Shown: positions 34,767 to 44,111, numbered from the stretch's first letter. The stretch: DNA of 64,000 bases from JANQPX01 sp039197065 (GCA_039197065.1 JBCCUL010000007.1:186001-250000); one strand, 5' to 3'. Translations and numbers: made by a program. Notes: a model not told the origin generated them from the sequence alone.

Positions 34767-36242
34767 TCAGTTGGTTGCAGCATCAGACGGTGTTTCAGGA
34801 AGCTTCGGCAGATCGCCTGTGACGCCGCGCACGAAGTAATCCATGGACAAAAGGTCGGCATCGGACATCACACTCCGCGCCGGGACGAGGATCTCGCCAT
34901 CGGCACCCTGGATAGGTCCTTCGAAGATCCGACGGCTTCCATCGATGATCTGCGACTTTTCCCTCTCGATCAGGTCCCGCACAGCGTCAGGCACGACATC
35001 CGCCATCGGCGCCAGACCAACGGCACCTTCCTCAAGTCCCCACCAGATGTTCTCCGATCGCCACGTTCCTTCATGGAGTTGTTTGGCGATATCGAGATAG
35101 ATCGGCGCCCACTCGAAAACGGCGGAGGTCAATGTCAGTTCGGGCGCGAACAGGCTCATGTCACTCTGGTAGCCGATCGCATATCGACCCCGCTTGGCGG
35201 CAGCTTGAATGACTGCCGGTGAATCCTGCTCCATGGCGAGCACGTCGGCCCCCTCATCGAGCAGCAATTCCGCCTTCTCGCCTTCGATGTCCGGCCCATA
35301 CCAGGTGTTGGTCCATTCGACGCGCACATCGACATTGTTGTTGACGCTTTGTGCGCCGAGCGCAAAGGCGTTGATGCCATGCACGACGTCCGGCGTCGGC
35401 AGGGCCGCGACGTAACCGAGCTGGTTCGACTGGGTCATGATGCCGGCAAGCAAGCCCGTCAGGTAGCGCGCCTGATACATGCGGCCGAAATAGGTCCCGG
35501 CATTGCGCTCGGTCTTGTAGCCGGAGCAATTCATGAAGATGACGTTTGGATAACGGCGTGCCGCTTCGATCGTCGGATCCATATGATCGAAACTGGTCGT
35601 GAAGATCACGTTGTGGCCTTCAGCGACAAGCCGATCGATCGCTTCCAGAACGAGATCCGGATCGCCGGGCACTGATTCGACATAGGTCGCTGCAGAAACA
35701 TAGGGCAGCGCCTCCATGGCCTGGCGCCCTTTCTCATGAGCGTAGGTCCATCCGGCATCGCCGATCGGGCCGACATACAGGAACCCGGCGCGGATATCCT
35801 CGATGGCCGCCGGCGTCGCTGCGGTCGCCGCAACCGTGGCTGGCAAAGCCAGGGAATCGGCGAACCTCGCGGCTCCCTCGACCATCCAAAGCGCATCTCT
35901 CACCGGCGTCAGATATTCGGATGCGACCCAGCCTTCTTCACCATTTTTCCAGACCACGCGAAACCAGGTGCGGCGCTCTGACGTGTTGATGGTCTCGTCC
36001 AGCTTTCGCAGGTAAGCACCTTCGGCAAGGGAACGCAGCGGCGCGTTCTCCACCGACGGCCCGCGGCGAAAGTTCAACGCGCGGGTGTTGACCATGTAAA
36101 TCTGTTCGAGTTCAGATTTCTCGATTTTGCCTGTCTGATCCGATTGCAACCACCCACTCGCTTGGGCGTCTACCTTGTCGGCCTGGCCCAAGGTCATGCA
36201 ACTGATCAGAAAGAGGATAACGGCCGACCTCAGTCGAAACAT
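34767..36242 (-). CDS. SH3-domain fused BMP family ABC transporter substrate-binding protein
   Basis: A 491-residue secreted protein. The signal peptide covers about residues 1-27 (LRSAVILFLISCMTLGQADK). Residues about 48-113 form a bacterial SH3 domain (MVNTRALNFRRGPSVENAPL, then WKNGEEGWVASEYLTPV). About 150-465 is the BMP/Med lipoprotein-type ligand-binding domain (VGPIGDAGWTYAHEKGRQAM, TTSFDHMDPTIEAARRYPN, EGADVLAMEQDSPAVIQAA), a family that usually binds nucleosides for ABC import. An SH3 domain in front of BMP is unusual. No permease or ATPase is adjacent; the partner gene 24 bp upstream encodes a secreted SUMF1-like protein, so signalling or cell-wall attachment is as likely as transport. 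Confidence 0.85.
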   Translation of the reverse strand: MFRLRSAVILFLISCMTLGQADKVDAQASGWLQSDQTGKIEKSELEQIYMVNTRALNFRRGPSVENAPLRSLAEGAYLRKLDETINTSERRTWFRVVWKNGEEGWVASEYLTPVRDALWMVEGAARFADSLALPATVAATAATPAAIEDIRAGFLYVGPIGDAGWTYAHEKGRQAMEALPYVSAATYVESVPGDPDLVLEAIDRLVAEGHNVIFTTSFDHMDPTIEAARRYPNVIFMNCSGYKTERNAGTYFGRMYQARYLTGLLAGIMTQSNQLGYVAALPTPDVVHGINAFALGAQSVNNNVDVRVEWTNTWYGPDIEGEKAELLLDEGADVLAMEQDSPAVIQAAAKRGRYAIGYQSDMSLFAPELTLTSAVFEWAPIYLDIAKQLHEGTWRSENIWWGLEEGAVGLAPMADVVPDAVRDLIEREKSQIIDGSRRIFEGPIQGADGEILVPARSVMSDADLLSMDYFVRGVTGDLPKLPETPSDAATN

Positions 36243-36266
36243 GAAATAACTCCCTAAAGCTCATTC

Positions 36267-37178
36267 TTATGGCTCGGCAACCAGGCGAAAACCCGTATGC
36301 GGAACGGCGAGATCACCGAGATAGTAGTCGCGTGCAGCGCAGCGCGACTGCGTCGCTGAGCTGGTCCAACTCCCGCCCCGGCGGACACGCAGGGGCGTCG
36401 TTTCTATGTCGATCCTGGGATCATTCCGATCGTCACCATATCGATCAACGTCGTCGACATAGGCATCGAGCACCCATTCCGATGCATTGCCATGCATGTC
36501 GTAGATGCCTTGAGGTCCGACCTGATAGCTGCCGACGGCGATGGTACTATCGGCTTGCGACCCATCGCCGTCCTCGCGCAAGTTTCCGAACGCGCCTGCT
36601 TTCTCCGTGGCTCCCTCTGTCCACCCATACCCGCATGCATATTCCCATTCCGCTTCCGTCGCCAGTCGAAAAGGCGTCCCTGTCTCCTCACTAAGCCAGC
36701 TGGCGAACGCTACAGCGTCTTGCCAACTCACATTGACGACTGGCTGATCGTCGCCGTCCAGCGAATAACCGGCTTTTGAACCACTGTCATGCGAGGCGCG
36801 AAAACGGCGAAACTGCGCATTGGTGATCTCGTGCCGACCGAGAAAGAACCCGTCGACGCAAACCTGACCGACCAGACCTGCTCTATCATCGCCCATGTCG
36901 AAGCATCCAGGCGGCAAGCGGACGAAGCCAATGCCGATGAGGGGATCCACCCAGATCTCACCGGCGCCATCGGGCTTACCTTCCGAACCCGGCATATCAT
37001 CTTGGAAATGACGACGTTCGATTGGCCAGGTCACCGCGCTTGCAAGCGTTGGCACTTGCAGGAGGAAAAAGAGAATGGCTATCGAGACCGTTTTCTTCGT
37101 GATCAGCGAGACAAAATATCCGCCTCTCGATGCCAGCCCCGCTCGTGATGCGGCGGGGTCGATTTGGCATTGTTGCAT
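36267..37178 (-). CDS. Secreted SUMF1/FGE-sulfatase domain protein
   Basis: A 303-residue protein. A hydrophobic segment at about residues 30-47 (VSIAILFFLLQVPTLASA) is a signal peptide, preceded by an unusually long N-region from the ATG at 37178. About 75-303 is a SUMF1-type C-lectin fold: GIGFVRLPPGCFDMGDD, HEITNAQFRRF, PVVNVSWQDAVAFASWLSEE, RLATEAEWEYACGYG, GNASEWVLDAYVDD and the final HTGFRLV. The active-site region reads VRRGGSWTSSATQSRCAARD and lacks the paired cysteines of true formylglycine-generating enzymes, so sulfatase activation is unlikely. It probably binds a ligand or iron, or is structural. It is co-transcribed with the SH3-BMP gene (24-bp gap). Confidence 0.82.
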   Translation of the reverse strand: MQQCQIDPAASRAGLASRGGYFVSLITKKTVSIAILFFLLQVPTLASAVTWPIERRHFQDDMPGSEGKPDGAGEIWVDPLIGIGFVRLPPGCFDMGDDRAGLVGQVCVDGFFLGRHEITNAQFRRFRASHDSGSKAGYSLDGDDQPVVNVSWQDAVAFASWLSEETGTPFRLATEAEWEYACGYGWTEGATEKAGAFGNLREDGDGSQADSTIAVGSYQVGPQGIYDMHGNASEWVLDAYVDDVDRYGDDRNDPRIDIETTPLRVRRGGSWTSSATQSRCAARDYYLGDLAVPHTGFRLVAEP

Positions 37179-37421
37179 CGTTTATGCTCGGTATTCTTGT
37201 TGATTCGGTAACAAAATTGCTCTGGAAACCCTGCTCCGTGAGCATACGAACACCGGCAGGATCTGTTTCAGAGCCGCGCAATTGTTGAACGATCTCAAGC
37301 CCTAAATAGACAACAGGGGCTTATGCATCGCAAGATCCAAACCGTCTTTTGACAAGCGCTTAGCCAATTTCAGATGACGTGCGATATGATGGCCAAATCT
37401 GACGTTGCGGGGTTGAGCAAG

Positions 37422-38486
37422 TCACCCCGCATCGGATCGCCAGCCATGATAGCCGGGCGCATTGCAGTTAAGCGGCAGATCGATCGCCATGCCTTTGGCA
37501 TTCGATTCATAGATGGCCGTGATCAGCTCCAATGATCGTCGCGCATCGGCGAGTTCCACCGGAGGCGGCACGCCATCGGTGATGGCTGCGTGCATCAACG
37601 CGAACTGGCGGGCGAAACGTTCCTGTGCTGGCGCACAATCCAAAAGAACCTCGTCGACCGCAGCCTGTGTCGCCGGCGCTCTTGCCTGGAACGTCCAGGG
37701 TGACGTGCCCGGATTGTAGGCTTCGAAACCACTTTCCGCACTTAAATCCGAGAAGCAAAAGCGCAGCCTCGAGCGATCGTCGGCGCTGCCGAGGGTGACG
37801 GACGAGGTAACGAGCGCGCCGCTTTCCGTCTCCATGATGATGGCCGCGCAATCGTCCACCTCGATCGGGTTGACCGATGTCGCCAGCTTCGCCTGGACCG
37901 ATTTGACGGGGCCGAGCACACGAACCAACAGGTCATGGATATGGATGGCATGGCTGACGATGGCGCCGCCAAGCTCTGACTCCCATTTGCCGCGCCAGGG
38001 TACGGCATAGTAAGCGGCATCTCGGTTCCAATGGGTCTCTAGCGTCGCCACCAGCGGCCGGCCCGCAAGGCCTCGGTCCATGAGATGGACGAGTTGCTCG
38101 ATACCCCGGCCGAAGCGGTATTGAAAGACCGGCACGACCAGGCGACCGGCGCGCGTTGCAGCCTCCTCCACCTCATCGAGATCGGCGAGCGAGCCCACAA
38201 GCGGCTTTTCACAAACCACATGCTTGTCCGCCGCGAGACCCGCAAGGATGGCTGATTTATGCAGCTTAGGCGGCAGACAGATGTCGATGATATCGACATC
38301 ACCCCGGCCGACGAGATCGTCCAGCGACGGAACGTAAGCTGCGCCGGAGCGTGCGACGAGCGGCGCTGCCCGCTCCGCGTCCAGATCGCCTATGACCGTA
38401 ACGTCGAACAGATCGGGATTGGCGAGATAACCGTCCAGATGCGCAGCCCCGATCCCGGCGCCGACGATCGCCACCTTATAGCGCAT
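37422..38486 (-). CDS. Gfo/Idh/MocA family oxidoreductase (third in tandem)
   Basis: A 354-residue NAD(P)-dependent sugar or cyclitol dehydrogenase. It has an N-terminal Rossmann domain (MRYKVAIVGAGIGAAHLDGY), the CEKPLVGS motif with the EKP catalytic lysine and the C-terminal domain block GGAIVSHAIHIHDLLVRVLGPV. The frame is open to 38639, but the ATG at 38486 overlaps the stop of the upstream dehydrogenase (38486-38488) and starts at the glycine-rich strand, so the longer N-terminus is not used. It is the last of three overlapping dehydrogenase genes divergent from a sugar ABC transporter. The substrate is unknown. The 243-bp gap 37179-37421 behind it shows no gene. Confidence 0.88.
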   Translation of the reverse strand: MRYKVAIVGAGIGAAHLDGYLANPDLFDVTVIGDLDAERAAPLVARSGAAYVPSLDDLVGRGDVDIIDICLPPKLHKSAILAGLAADKHVVCEKPLVGSLADLDEVEEAATRAGRLVVPVFQYRFGRGIEQLVHLMDRGLAGRPLVATLETHWNRDAAYYAVPWRGKWESELGGAIVSHAIHIHDLLVRVLGPVKSVQAKLATSVNPIEVDDCAAIIMETESGALVTSSVTLGSADDRSRLRFCFSDLSAESGFEAYNPGTSPWTFQARAPATQAAVDEVLLDCAPAQERFARQFALMHAAITDGVPPPVELADARRSLELITAIYESNAKGMAIDLPLNCNAPGYHGWRSDAG

Positions 38487-39499
38487 CAGCGAAGATGTCC
38501 GAGGCGAACAGCTGAGGCCTGCGCCTTCAACGCCAGCTCCATCACCTTGAAGCAATGGGATTGCCGCATCGCCGTCTCGGTGCGGTCGCGCACGTCGTTC
38601 ATCAGCTGACGGTAATAGGGGCGCGCGTCGCTTGCGCAATCGACATGTTCGACCCGGTCGCCGTTCACGACGAACAGATGATCGGTGCCCGGCCGTCCCG
38701 CGATGTCGACATATTTTCGAAGCTCGATATAGCCCTCGGTCCCAAGGATGGTCAGCCGTCCGTCCCCCCAGGTGGGCAGACCGTCCGGCGTGTACCAGTC
38801 GACGCGGATGTAGCCATGGCCCTTGTCGCTTCTCAGCACGATCTCACCGAAATCCTGCAGACCCGGCGTCTCAGGGTTGGCATAGTTCGCGATCGTCGAC
38901 GAGGCGATCTCGGCATCCTCGGAGCCGGTGAAATGCAGGAACTGATCGATCTGGTGACTGGCGATATCGGTCAGGACACCGCCATAGCGGTCAGGATCGA
39001 AGAACCAGTCCGGGCGAAGATGCGCGTTCAGCCGATGCGGCCCCATGCCGAGCGTCTGCACCACACGGCCGATCCGGCCCGCCTCGATCAACTCACCCGC
39101 CTTGGCGACGGCCGGCACTTCGAAACGTTCGGAGAAATTCACGGACCAGATGCGCCCGGTCTCGGCGACCGCCCGCTTGATCCGCTCGAAATCGTCAAGG
39201 GATGTGCAGCCGGGCTTGTCGGTCATCACATCCTTACCCGCGCGCATCGCCTCCACGGCAATGTCGGCGCGATCGGCGGGGATGGCCGCCGTCACGATCA
39301 GATCGATGTCGGCATCGTCGATGATGCGGCGCGGATCGTCGTAGCGTTTCAGGTCCGGAAACCGCTCGACGAAACCCTTGAGCGGCTGTGGCTCGCCGTC
39401 GGTCCAATAAGCCTTGCATGTGCATCCCAGTTCCAGGAGCCGGCCGGTCTGCTCATAGATATGGCGATGGTCGAGGCCGATGACGGCGAATGTGATCAA
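38486..39499 (-). CDS. Gfo/Idh/MocA family oxidoreductase (second in tandem)
   Basis: A 337-residue dehydrogenase. The start MITFAVIGLDHRHIYEQTGR replaces the usual GxGxxG with GLDHRH, seen in a distinct subgroup of this family. The Lys motif is TDKPGCTS (DKP instead of EKP). The C-terminal domain has YGGVLTDIASHQIDQFLHFTG, where DIASHQID carries the conserved Asp/His pair. Overlaps of one to four bases join it to both neighbours. Tandem paralogues of this kind usually act in sequence on one sugar or inositol, for example oxidation, epimerisation and reduction. Confidence 0.88.
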   Translation of the reverse strand: MITFAVIGLDHRHIYEQTGRLLELGCTCKAYWTDGEPQPLKGFVERFPDLKRYDDPRRIIDDADIDLIVTAAIPADRADIAVEAMRAGKDVMTDKPGCTSLDDFERIKRAVAETGRIWSVNFSERFEVPAVAKAGELIEAGRIGRVVQTLGMGPHRLNAHLRPDWFFDPDRYGGVLTDIASHQIDQFLHFTGSEDAEIASSTIANYANPETPGLQDFGEIVLRSDKGHGYIRVDWYTPDGLPTWGDGRLTILGTEGYIELRKYVDIAGRPGTDHLFVVNGDRVEHVDCASDARPYYRQLMNDVRDRTETAMRQSHCFKVMELALKAQASAVRLGHLR

Positions 39500-40530
39500 G
39501 ATGTCTCTTCCAGTTTGACGTGACGTCGTTCCTTGGAGGACAGCATCAGCGCATCGATCAGCCGATGAACCTCCAGCGCTTCCCGACCATTCGGACTCGG
39601 CTCCCGATCCTGGTCCAGCGCATCCAGAAACCTCTCGATCAAACGCTGATGCCAGTCATGGGGAAAGGCCATCGGGTCAGCGCCGCCACCGCTGCCTGTC
39701 GTCTCGCCGACGATCTCTCGACGTCCATCCTGGAAGGCGAGCGCGAGCTCACCGCCGGTGAGCGTGGCCGTTCCCAGACTGCCGGTGATGGTCAAGCTCT
39801 CGACGGCGCCGGGATAGGCGGCGGTCGTCGCCGTGATCGAGCCAAGCGCGCCACTCCGGAAACGCACACCGGCGCCGACGAAGTCCTCGCTCTCCATCCG
39901 ATGCAGTCCCGACGTTCCGGCGATCGCGGCGACCTCATCGACGGGTCCGGTAAGCGACAGCATGAGATCCAGACAATGGATCGCCTGGCTGATCAGCACC
40001 CCGCCGCCATCGCGCGCATAGGTTCCGCGCCCGGGCTCGTCATAATAGCTCTGCGGCCGCCACCAGGGGACGACGAGCTGCACGGTCTGAACGTCGCCGA
40101 GCTCTTCGGCTTTCAACTTTGCCCGCAACGCCAGCGACGCTTCGCGAAAGCGGTGCTGAAACACGATCCCCAGCCTGATCCCCGCCCGCTCACAACCATC
40201 GACAAGCCTTAGAGCCGCCCCGGTCGTCCGTTCGACCGGCTTTTCCATAAGGATGTGTTTCTTTTTGTCGGCGATCGCTTCGACCAGATCTTGCCTGGCG
40301 TTAGGCGGCGTAAGCAGGAGAACCGTATCGATCATCGGGTCGTCGATGACGTCCTCGATCCGACTCACCGCAGGCATCGAAAAGCGCTCGGCGAAGGTTA
40401 CCCGCCGCTCCGAATTCGGGCTGAACACCGCATGTACGTCAACCCGATCAGTTAACGCCTCAAGACTTTTGCCATGGGGCAGAGAGGCCATGCCAAGCCC
40501 GATGACACCTATCCCGCGCCTATCACCCAA
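39496..40530 (-). CDS. Gfo/Idh/MocA family oxidoreductase (first in tandem)
   Basis: A 344-residue dehydrogenase with Rossmann start GIGVIGLGMASLPHGKSLEA, the LMEKPVERT motif and the C-terminal GGGVLISQAIHCLDLMLSLTGPV block holding the catalytic Asp/His. It is the promoter-proximal gene of a three-gene operon (39496-39499 overlap with the second gene). Its promoter lies in the 353-bp gap shared with the sugar-binding protein gene at 40884. Substrate unknown. Confidence 0.9.
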   Translation of the reverse strand: MGDRRGIGVIGLGMASLPHGKSLEALTDRVDVHAVFSPNSERRVTFAERFSMPAVSRIEDVIDDPMIDTVLLLTPPNARQDLVEAIADKKKHILMEKPVERTTGAALRLVDGCERAGIRLGIVFQHRFREASLALRAKLKAEELGDVQTVQLVVPWWRPQSYYDEPGRGTYARDGGGVLISQAIHCLDLMLSLTGPVDEVAAIAGTSGLHRMESEDFVGAGVRFRSGALGSITATTAAYPGAVESLTITGSLGTATLTGGELALAFQDGRREIVGETTGSGGGADPMAFPHDWHQRLIERFLDALDQDREPSPNGREALEVHRLIDALMLSSKERRHVKLEETS

Positions 40531-40883
40531 ACCCCTCTCCGCTCTTCAGGGACGACCACGATGTCCACGCATCCGACAGGATCAACTCGTCCCATGTTAG
40601 GTTGAAGCGCTGCTGGAAGCGAGCCCCGGACTTGCCAAGACGGTTTATCACTGGGAGCAGTCCGCTGGATAAGCATCACCGAAGGAACGAACGAGTCGTC
40701 ATACCGATGCGGCTGGTCGTTCAGACATTCATCGCTGACCATAGGTAAGGCCTTTTAGGACGCTCTCCATCGTTGATCGCGTTTGTGTCATTAGACTTTG
40801 CAGCATTTTCAATCTCAAATTGTATTCGAAGGCCCCGCCCGGCTACGGTTTTTTCTAATCAAATACTGGGAGACTAAGACATT
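40531..40883. promoter_or_regulatory. Divergent intergenic region, dehydrogenase operon and sugar ABC operon
   Basis: No convincing gene lies in these 353 bp; the 77-residue minus frame 40509-40742 overlaps a real gene start and looks like chance. The right end (40800-40880) is AT-rich and ends with CTGGGAGACTAAG, giving a ribosome-binding site for the ATG at 40884. No regulator gene is adjacent and I could not identify a clear operator palindrome. Confidence 0.5.
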
Positions 40884-42122
40884 ATGAGCGTCTTGAGATC
40901 ATTGACGCACGCCACCGTGATGACAGTTTTACTTTCGGGCGCTGCGCGCGCCGAAGCGATCAAAGCCGAGGTTCTGCACTGGTGGACTTCCGGCGGCGAA
41001 TCGGCGGCGATAAAGGTCTTTGCAGACGCCTTCTCGGAGGCCGGCGGCGAATGGATCGACACGGCTATCGCCGGTGCCGACAATGCACGCAACGCCGGCA
41101 TCAATCGCATCATCGGTGGTGAATCGCCGACCGCGATGCAGTTCAATATCGGCAGGCAATTCGACGAATTGGTTGCGGAGGGCATGCTGCGTGATATGGA
41201 AAACATCGCAGCCGAAGGACAGTGGCGGGATAACCTGCCGCGCGCCATCCTCGAAGCAACCGTGCGTGACGGCAAGTTTTACGCCGTGCCGGTCAATGTC
41301 CATGGTGAAAACTGGTTCTGGACGAACAACAAGGTTTTCGCCGATGCCGGCATCGAGCCGCCGACCTCCTATCAGGAGCTGATCGAAGCAGGCCAGACGC
41401 TCAGGGATGCCAGTGTCATTCCGCTGGCGCTCGGCGGACAGCCTTGGCAGGAATATCTGACATTTCTCTCTACACTGCTCGCCGAAGGCGGGCCGGATGT
41501 CTATCTCTCAATCCTCGGCGAGAATGATACCGAAGCGGCGCGCAGCGACGGCTTTCGCAAAGCCGCCAAGACGTTCGCAGCGCTTCGCGAGCTGGTCGAC
41601 GAAGGCAGCCCCGGGCGTAACTGGAACGATGCCACGTCGATGGTGATCACGGGACAAGCCGCGGTGCAGGTCATGGAGGACTGGGCGAAAGGCGAGTTCA
41701 TCGCCGCCGGCCTGACGCTTGGCGAGGATTACGAATGCACAATCATCAGCGAGGATCGGGGCTATATCCTCGGCGGTGACGTGTTCGTGTTTCCGGTGGT
41801 CGAAGATGCCGCCCATCAGGCGGGACAGGATGCGCTCGCACGGCATATGATGTCGGCGGACACACAGGTTGCCTTCAATGAGAAGAAGGGCTCGGTGCCG
41901 GTGCTACTCAATGTCGACGTTTCTGCAATGGACAGCTGCGCCCAAAGCGCCATGGCGCTGATGCAGGATGCGACCAAGCAGATTCCCTCGCACAGCCTTC
42001 TCTCGACGCCCGACCTCACAGGCGCGCTGACCGATGTGGTCACCGAATTCTGGAATGCTCCGGACATGACGATCGATACGTTCATAGAGAACACGGCCTC
42101 GGCACTGGAGATAGCGGGCTGA
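40884..42122 (+). CDS. Sugar ABC transporter substrate-binding protein (family 1)
   Basis: A 412-residue periplasmic carbohydrate-binding protein (SBP_bac_1/MalE-like). The signal peptide is about residues 1-23 (ATVMTVLLSGAARA, cleavage before EAIKAEV). The mature start EVLHWWTSGGESAAIKVFADAF is the hallmark of glucose/mannose-type binding proteins. ANAGINRIIGGESPTAMQFN, VPVNVHGENWFWTNNKVFADAG and the GDVFVFPVVEDA hinge are conserved. It heads an ABC operon (permease pseudogene, permease, ATPase) divergent from three sugar dehydrogenases. Confidence 0.92.
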   Translation: MSVLRSLTHATVMTVLLSGAARAEAIKAEVLHWWTSGGESAAIKVFADAFSEAGGEWIDTAIAGADNARNAGINRIIGGESPTAMQFNIGRQFDELVAEGMLRDMENIAAEGQWRDNLPRAILEATVRDGKFYAVPVNVHGENWFWTNNKVFADAGIEPPTSYQELIEAGQTLRDASVIPLALGGQPWQEYLTFLSTLLAEGGPDVYLSILGENDTEAARSDGFRKAAKTFAALRELVDEGSPGRNWNDATSMVITGQAAVQVMEDWAKGEFIAAGLTLGEDYECTIISEDRGYILGGDVFVFPVVEDAAHQAGQDALARHMMSADTQVAFNEKKGSVPVLLNVDVSAMDSCAQSAMALMQDATKQIPSHSLLSTPDLTGALTDVVTEFWNAPDMTIDTFIENTASALEIAG

Positions 42123-42286
42123 TCCTCCTGGACCGGCGCTTATAGAAAATTCAAATGACGGCGCTCTAGGTTTCGAGATCTGCATCAACTTTCTCATTCA
42201 GACCTCGGCGTTATGGATTGATCGATGCACTAGCAATCGGCAGGCGCAAGGAATGTCCACCGACGTCGTTATTCCGGAGGTAACGC

Positions 42287-43215
42287 ATGGGAGCCATTGG
42301 CAGCCCTGAGAAGACCGAGGCACCGGGTCATCGCAGGCTGATACGACGCCAGTTGCCGGCGACCATTGCGCTTTTGCCGGCAGCACTGATTGTCATCGTC
42401 GTCTATGTCGGCTGCATGGCCTGGACGGTCACGCTCTCCTTCACCAGTTCGAAATTGCTACCCAAGTTCGACTTCGTCGGATTCGATCAATATGAGCGCC
42501 TGTTCGCCAGCACTCGATTCCTGATCTCGATCGAAAACCTGGTGGTGTTCGGCGCTCTCTTTCTCGTCGGATGCCTAGCTCTCGGCTTTCTCCTCGCGGT
42601 GTTCGTCGATCAGAAGGTTCGGGCGGAGGGCGTATTCCGCACGATCTATCTCTACCCGCATGCCCTTTCCTTCATCGTCACCGGCCTCGTCTGGCAGTGG
42701 TTCCTGAACCCGACACTCGGATTGCAAAAGCTGGTCCAGGATGCCGGCTTCGAGGACTTTACCTTCAACTGGCTGGTCGACCGAGACATGGCGATCTACA
42801 CGGTGGTGATCGCCGGAATTTGGCAATCTTCAGGCCTGGTCATGGCGATCCTGCTCGCCGGCCTTCGCGGTGTGGATGATCAGATCTACAAGGCCGCGCG
42901 CGTCGACGGCATCCCGACTTGGCGCTACTACGTCTCCATCGTCTTGCCGATCATCCGACCGATGTGATCACCGCGACCGTGCTGCTGGCGCTGGCCGTGG
43001 TCAAGGTCTACGATCTCGTGGTCGCCATGACCCACGGCGGGCCTGGCATCGCCTCGGAGGTGCCGGCGAAGTTCGTGATGGACCATCTCTTCCAGCGCCA
43101 GAATGTCGGCCTCGCCATGGCCTGCACCACCTTTATGCTGGTGACCGTGATCATCGTCGTTACACCCTGGCTCTATGTCCAATATGGACCAAGAAGCCAG
43201 GCCGGCAGGCAATGA
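42287..43215 (+). pseudogene. Sugar ABC transporter permease (MalF/UgpA type), frameshifted
   Basis: The frame from ATG 42287 (GGAGG upstream) encodes a normal permease start and helices (IALLPAALIVIVVYVGCMAW, LYPHALSFIVTGLVWQWFLN, AARVDGIPTWRYYVSIVLPI) but stops at a TGA at 42965-42967. The rest of the protein (VITATVLLALAVVKVYDLVV, then AMTHGGPGIASEVPAKF, to the stop at 43213) continues in another frame. Restoring one G in CCGATGTGATC near 42962-42965 would give the expected RPM-VITATV join and a protein of about 310 residues. Either the gene is a recent pseudogene or the base is a sequencing error. The reading of all other operon genes is intact. Confidence 0.85.
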
Positions 43216-44111
43216 GCGCCGTGGACACCCCACTGATCCGCATCCCCGCCGGTCGGCGTCCCAGGCATGTCACCTGGGGACGTGTAGGTCTCTACGCCTT
43301 CATGATCAGTGCAGCGCTTTTCTTCCTTTTGCCGATCTGGATCATGCTGCTGACGTCGGTCAAGACCATGGATGAGATCCGTCTCGGCAATATCCTCGCC
43401 TGGCCCGAGGTCATCACTTTCGAACCGTGGATTACGGCCTGGTCGTCAGCCTGTACCGGCCTCACCTGCGAGGGCGTCAGCGTCGGTTTTTGGAACTCGA
43501 TCCGCATCCTGGTTCCCTCGGTTATCGTCTCGACCCTGGTGGGCGCCGTGAACGGGTATGCCCTCACCTACTGGCGTGTCAGGGGCGGGAACCTGATGTT
43601 CGGCATTCTCTTGATCGGCGCCTTCATCCCCTACCAGGTCTTCATCTATCCACTGGTGCGAGTCTTCTCAACGCTCGGCATCTATAATTCACTCTTTGGC
43701 ATCGTTCTGGTTCACACCATTTTCGGCATGCCGATCCTGACGACACTCTTCCGGAGCTTTTATGCATCCCTGCCGCGTGAGTTGTTCAACGCCGCGCGCG
43801 TCGATGGCGGCGGCTTTTGGGCGATCTTCATGAGGGTGATGCTGCCAATGTCGATACCGATGCTGACCGTTGCGATCATTCTTCAGGTCACCGGCATCTG
43901 GAACGATTTCATCCTTGGCCTGGTTTTTGCCGGGCGTGACAACCTGCCGATGACCGTCCAGCTCAACAATATCGTCAACTCCCAGGAAGGCGAGAAACTC
44001 TACAACGTCAATATGGCGGCCACCTTGCTGACCAGCATCGTTCCGCTGGTCATCTATTTCCTATCAGGCAGATGGTTCGTCCGCGGCATCGCCGCCGGCG
44101 CCGTAAAGTGA
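43212..44111 (+). CDS. Sugar ABC transporter permease (MalG/UgpE type)
   Basis: A 299-residue permease with about six transmembrane helices (GLYAFMISAALFFLLPIWIM near 26-45; FGILLIGAFIPYQVFIYPLV). The coupling loop NAARVDGGGFWAIFMRVMLPMSIPM has the family EAA-like motif. The ATG at 43212 overlaps the stop of the upstream permease (43213-43215), and reading further upstream in this frame would only translate the other permease out of frame. It normally dimerises with the MalF-type subunit, which is broken here. Its TGA stop forms part of a palindromic repeat. Confidence 0.9.
   Translation: MSAVDTPLIRIPAGRRPRHVTWGRVGLYAFMISAALFFLLPIWIMLLTSVKTMDEIRLGNILAWPEVITFEPWITAWSSACTGLTCEGVSVGFWNSIRILVPSVIVSTLVGAVNGYALTYWRVRGGNLMFGILLIGAFIPYQVFIYPLVRVFSTLGIYNSLFGIVLVHTIFGMPILTTLFRSFYASLPRELFNAARVDGGGFWAIFMRVMLPMSIPMLTVAIILQVTGIWNDFILGLVFAGRDNLPMTVQLNNIVNSQEGEKLYNVNMAATLLTSIVPLVIYFLSGRWFVRGIAAGAVK

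Noticed and set aside
40509..40742. 77-residue minus-strand frame between the divergent sugar operons
   Set aside because: It overlaps the start of the first dehydrogenase in another frame and has no supported start.
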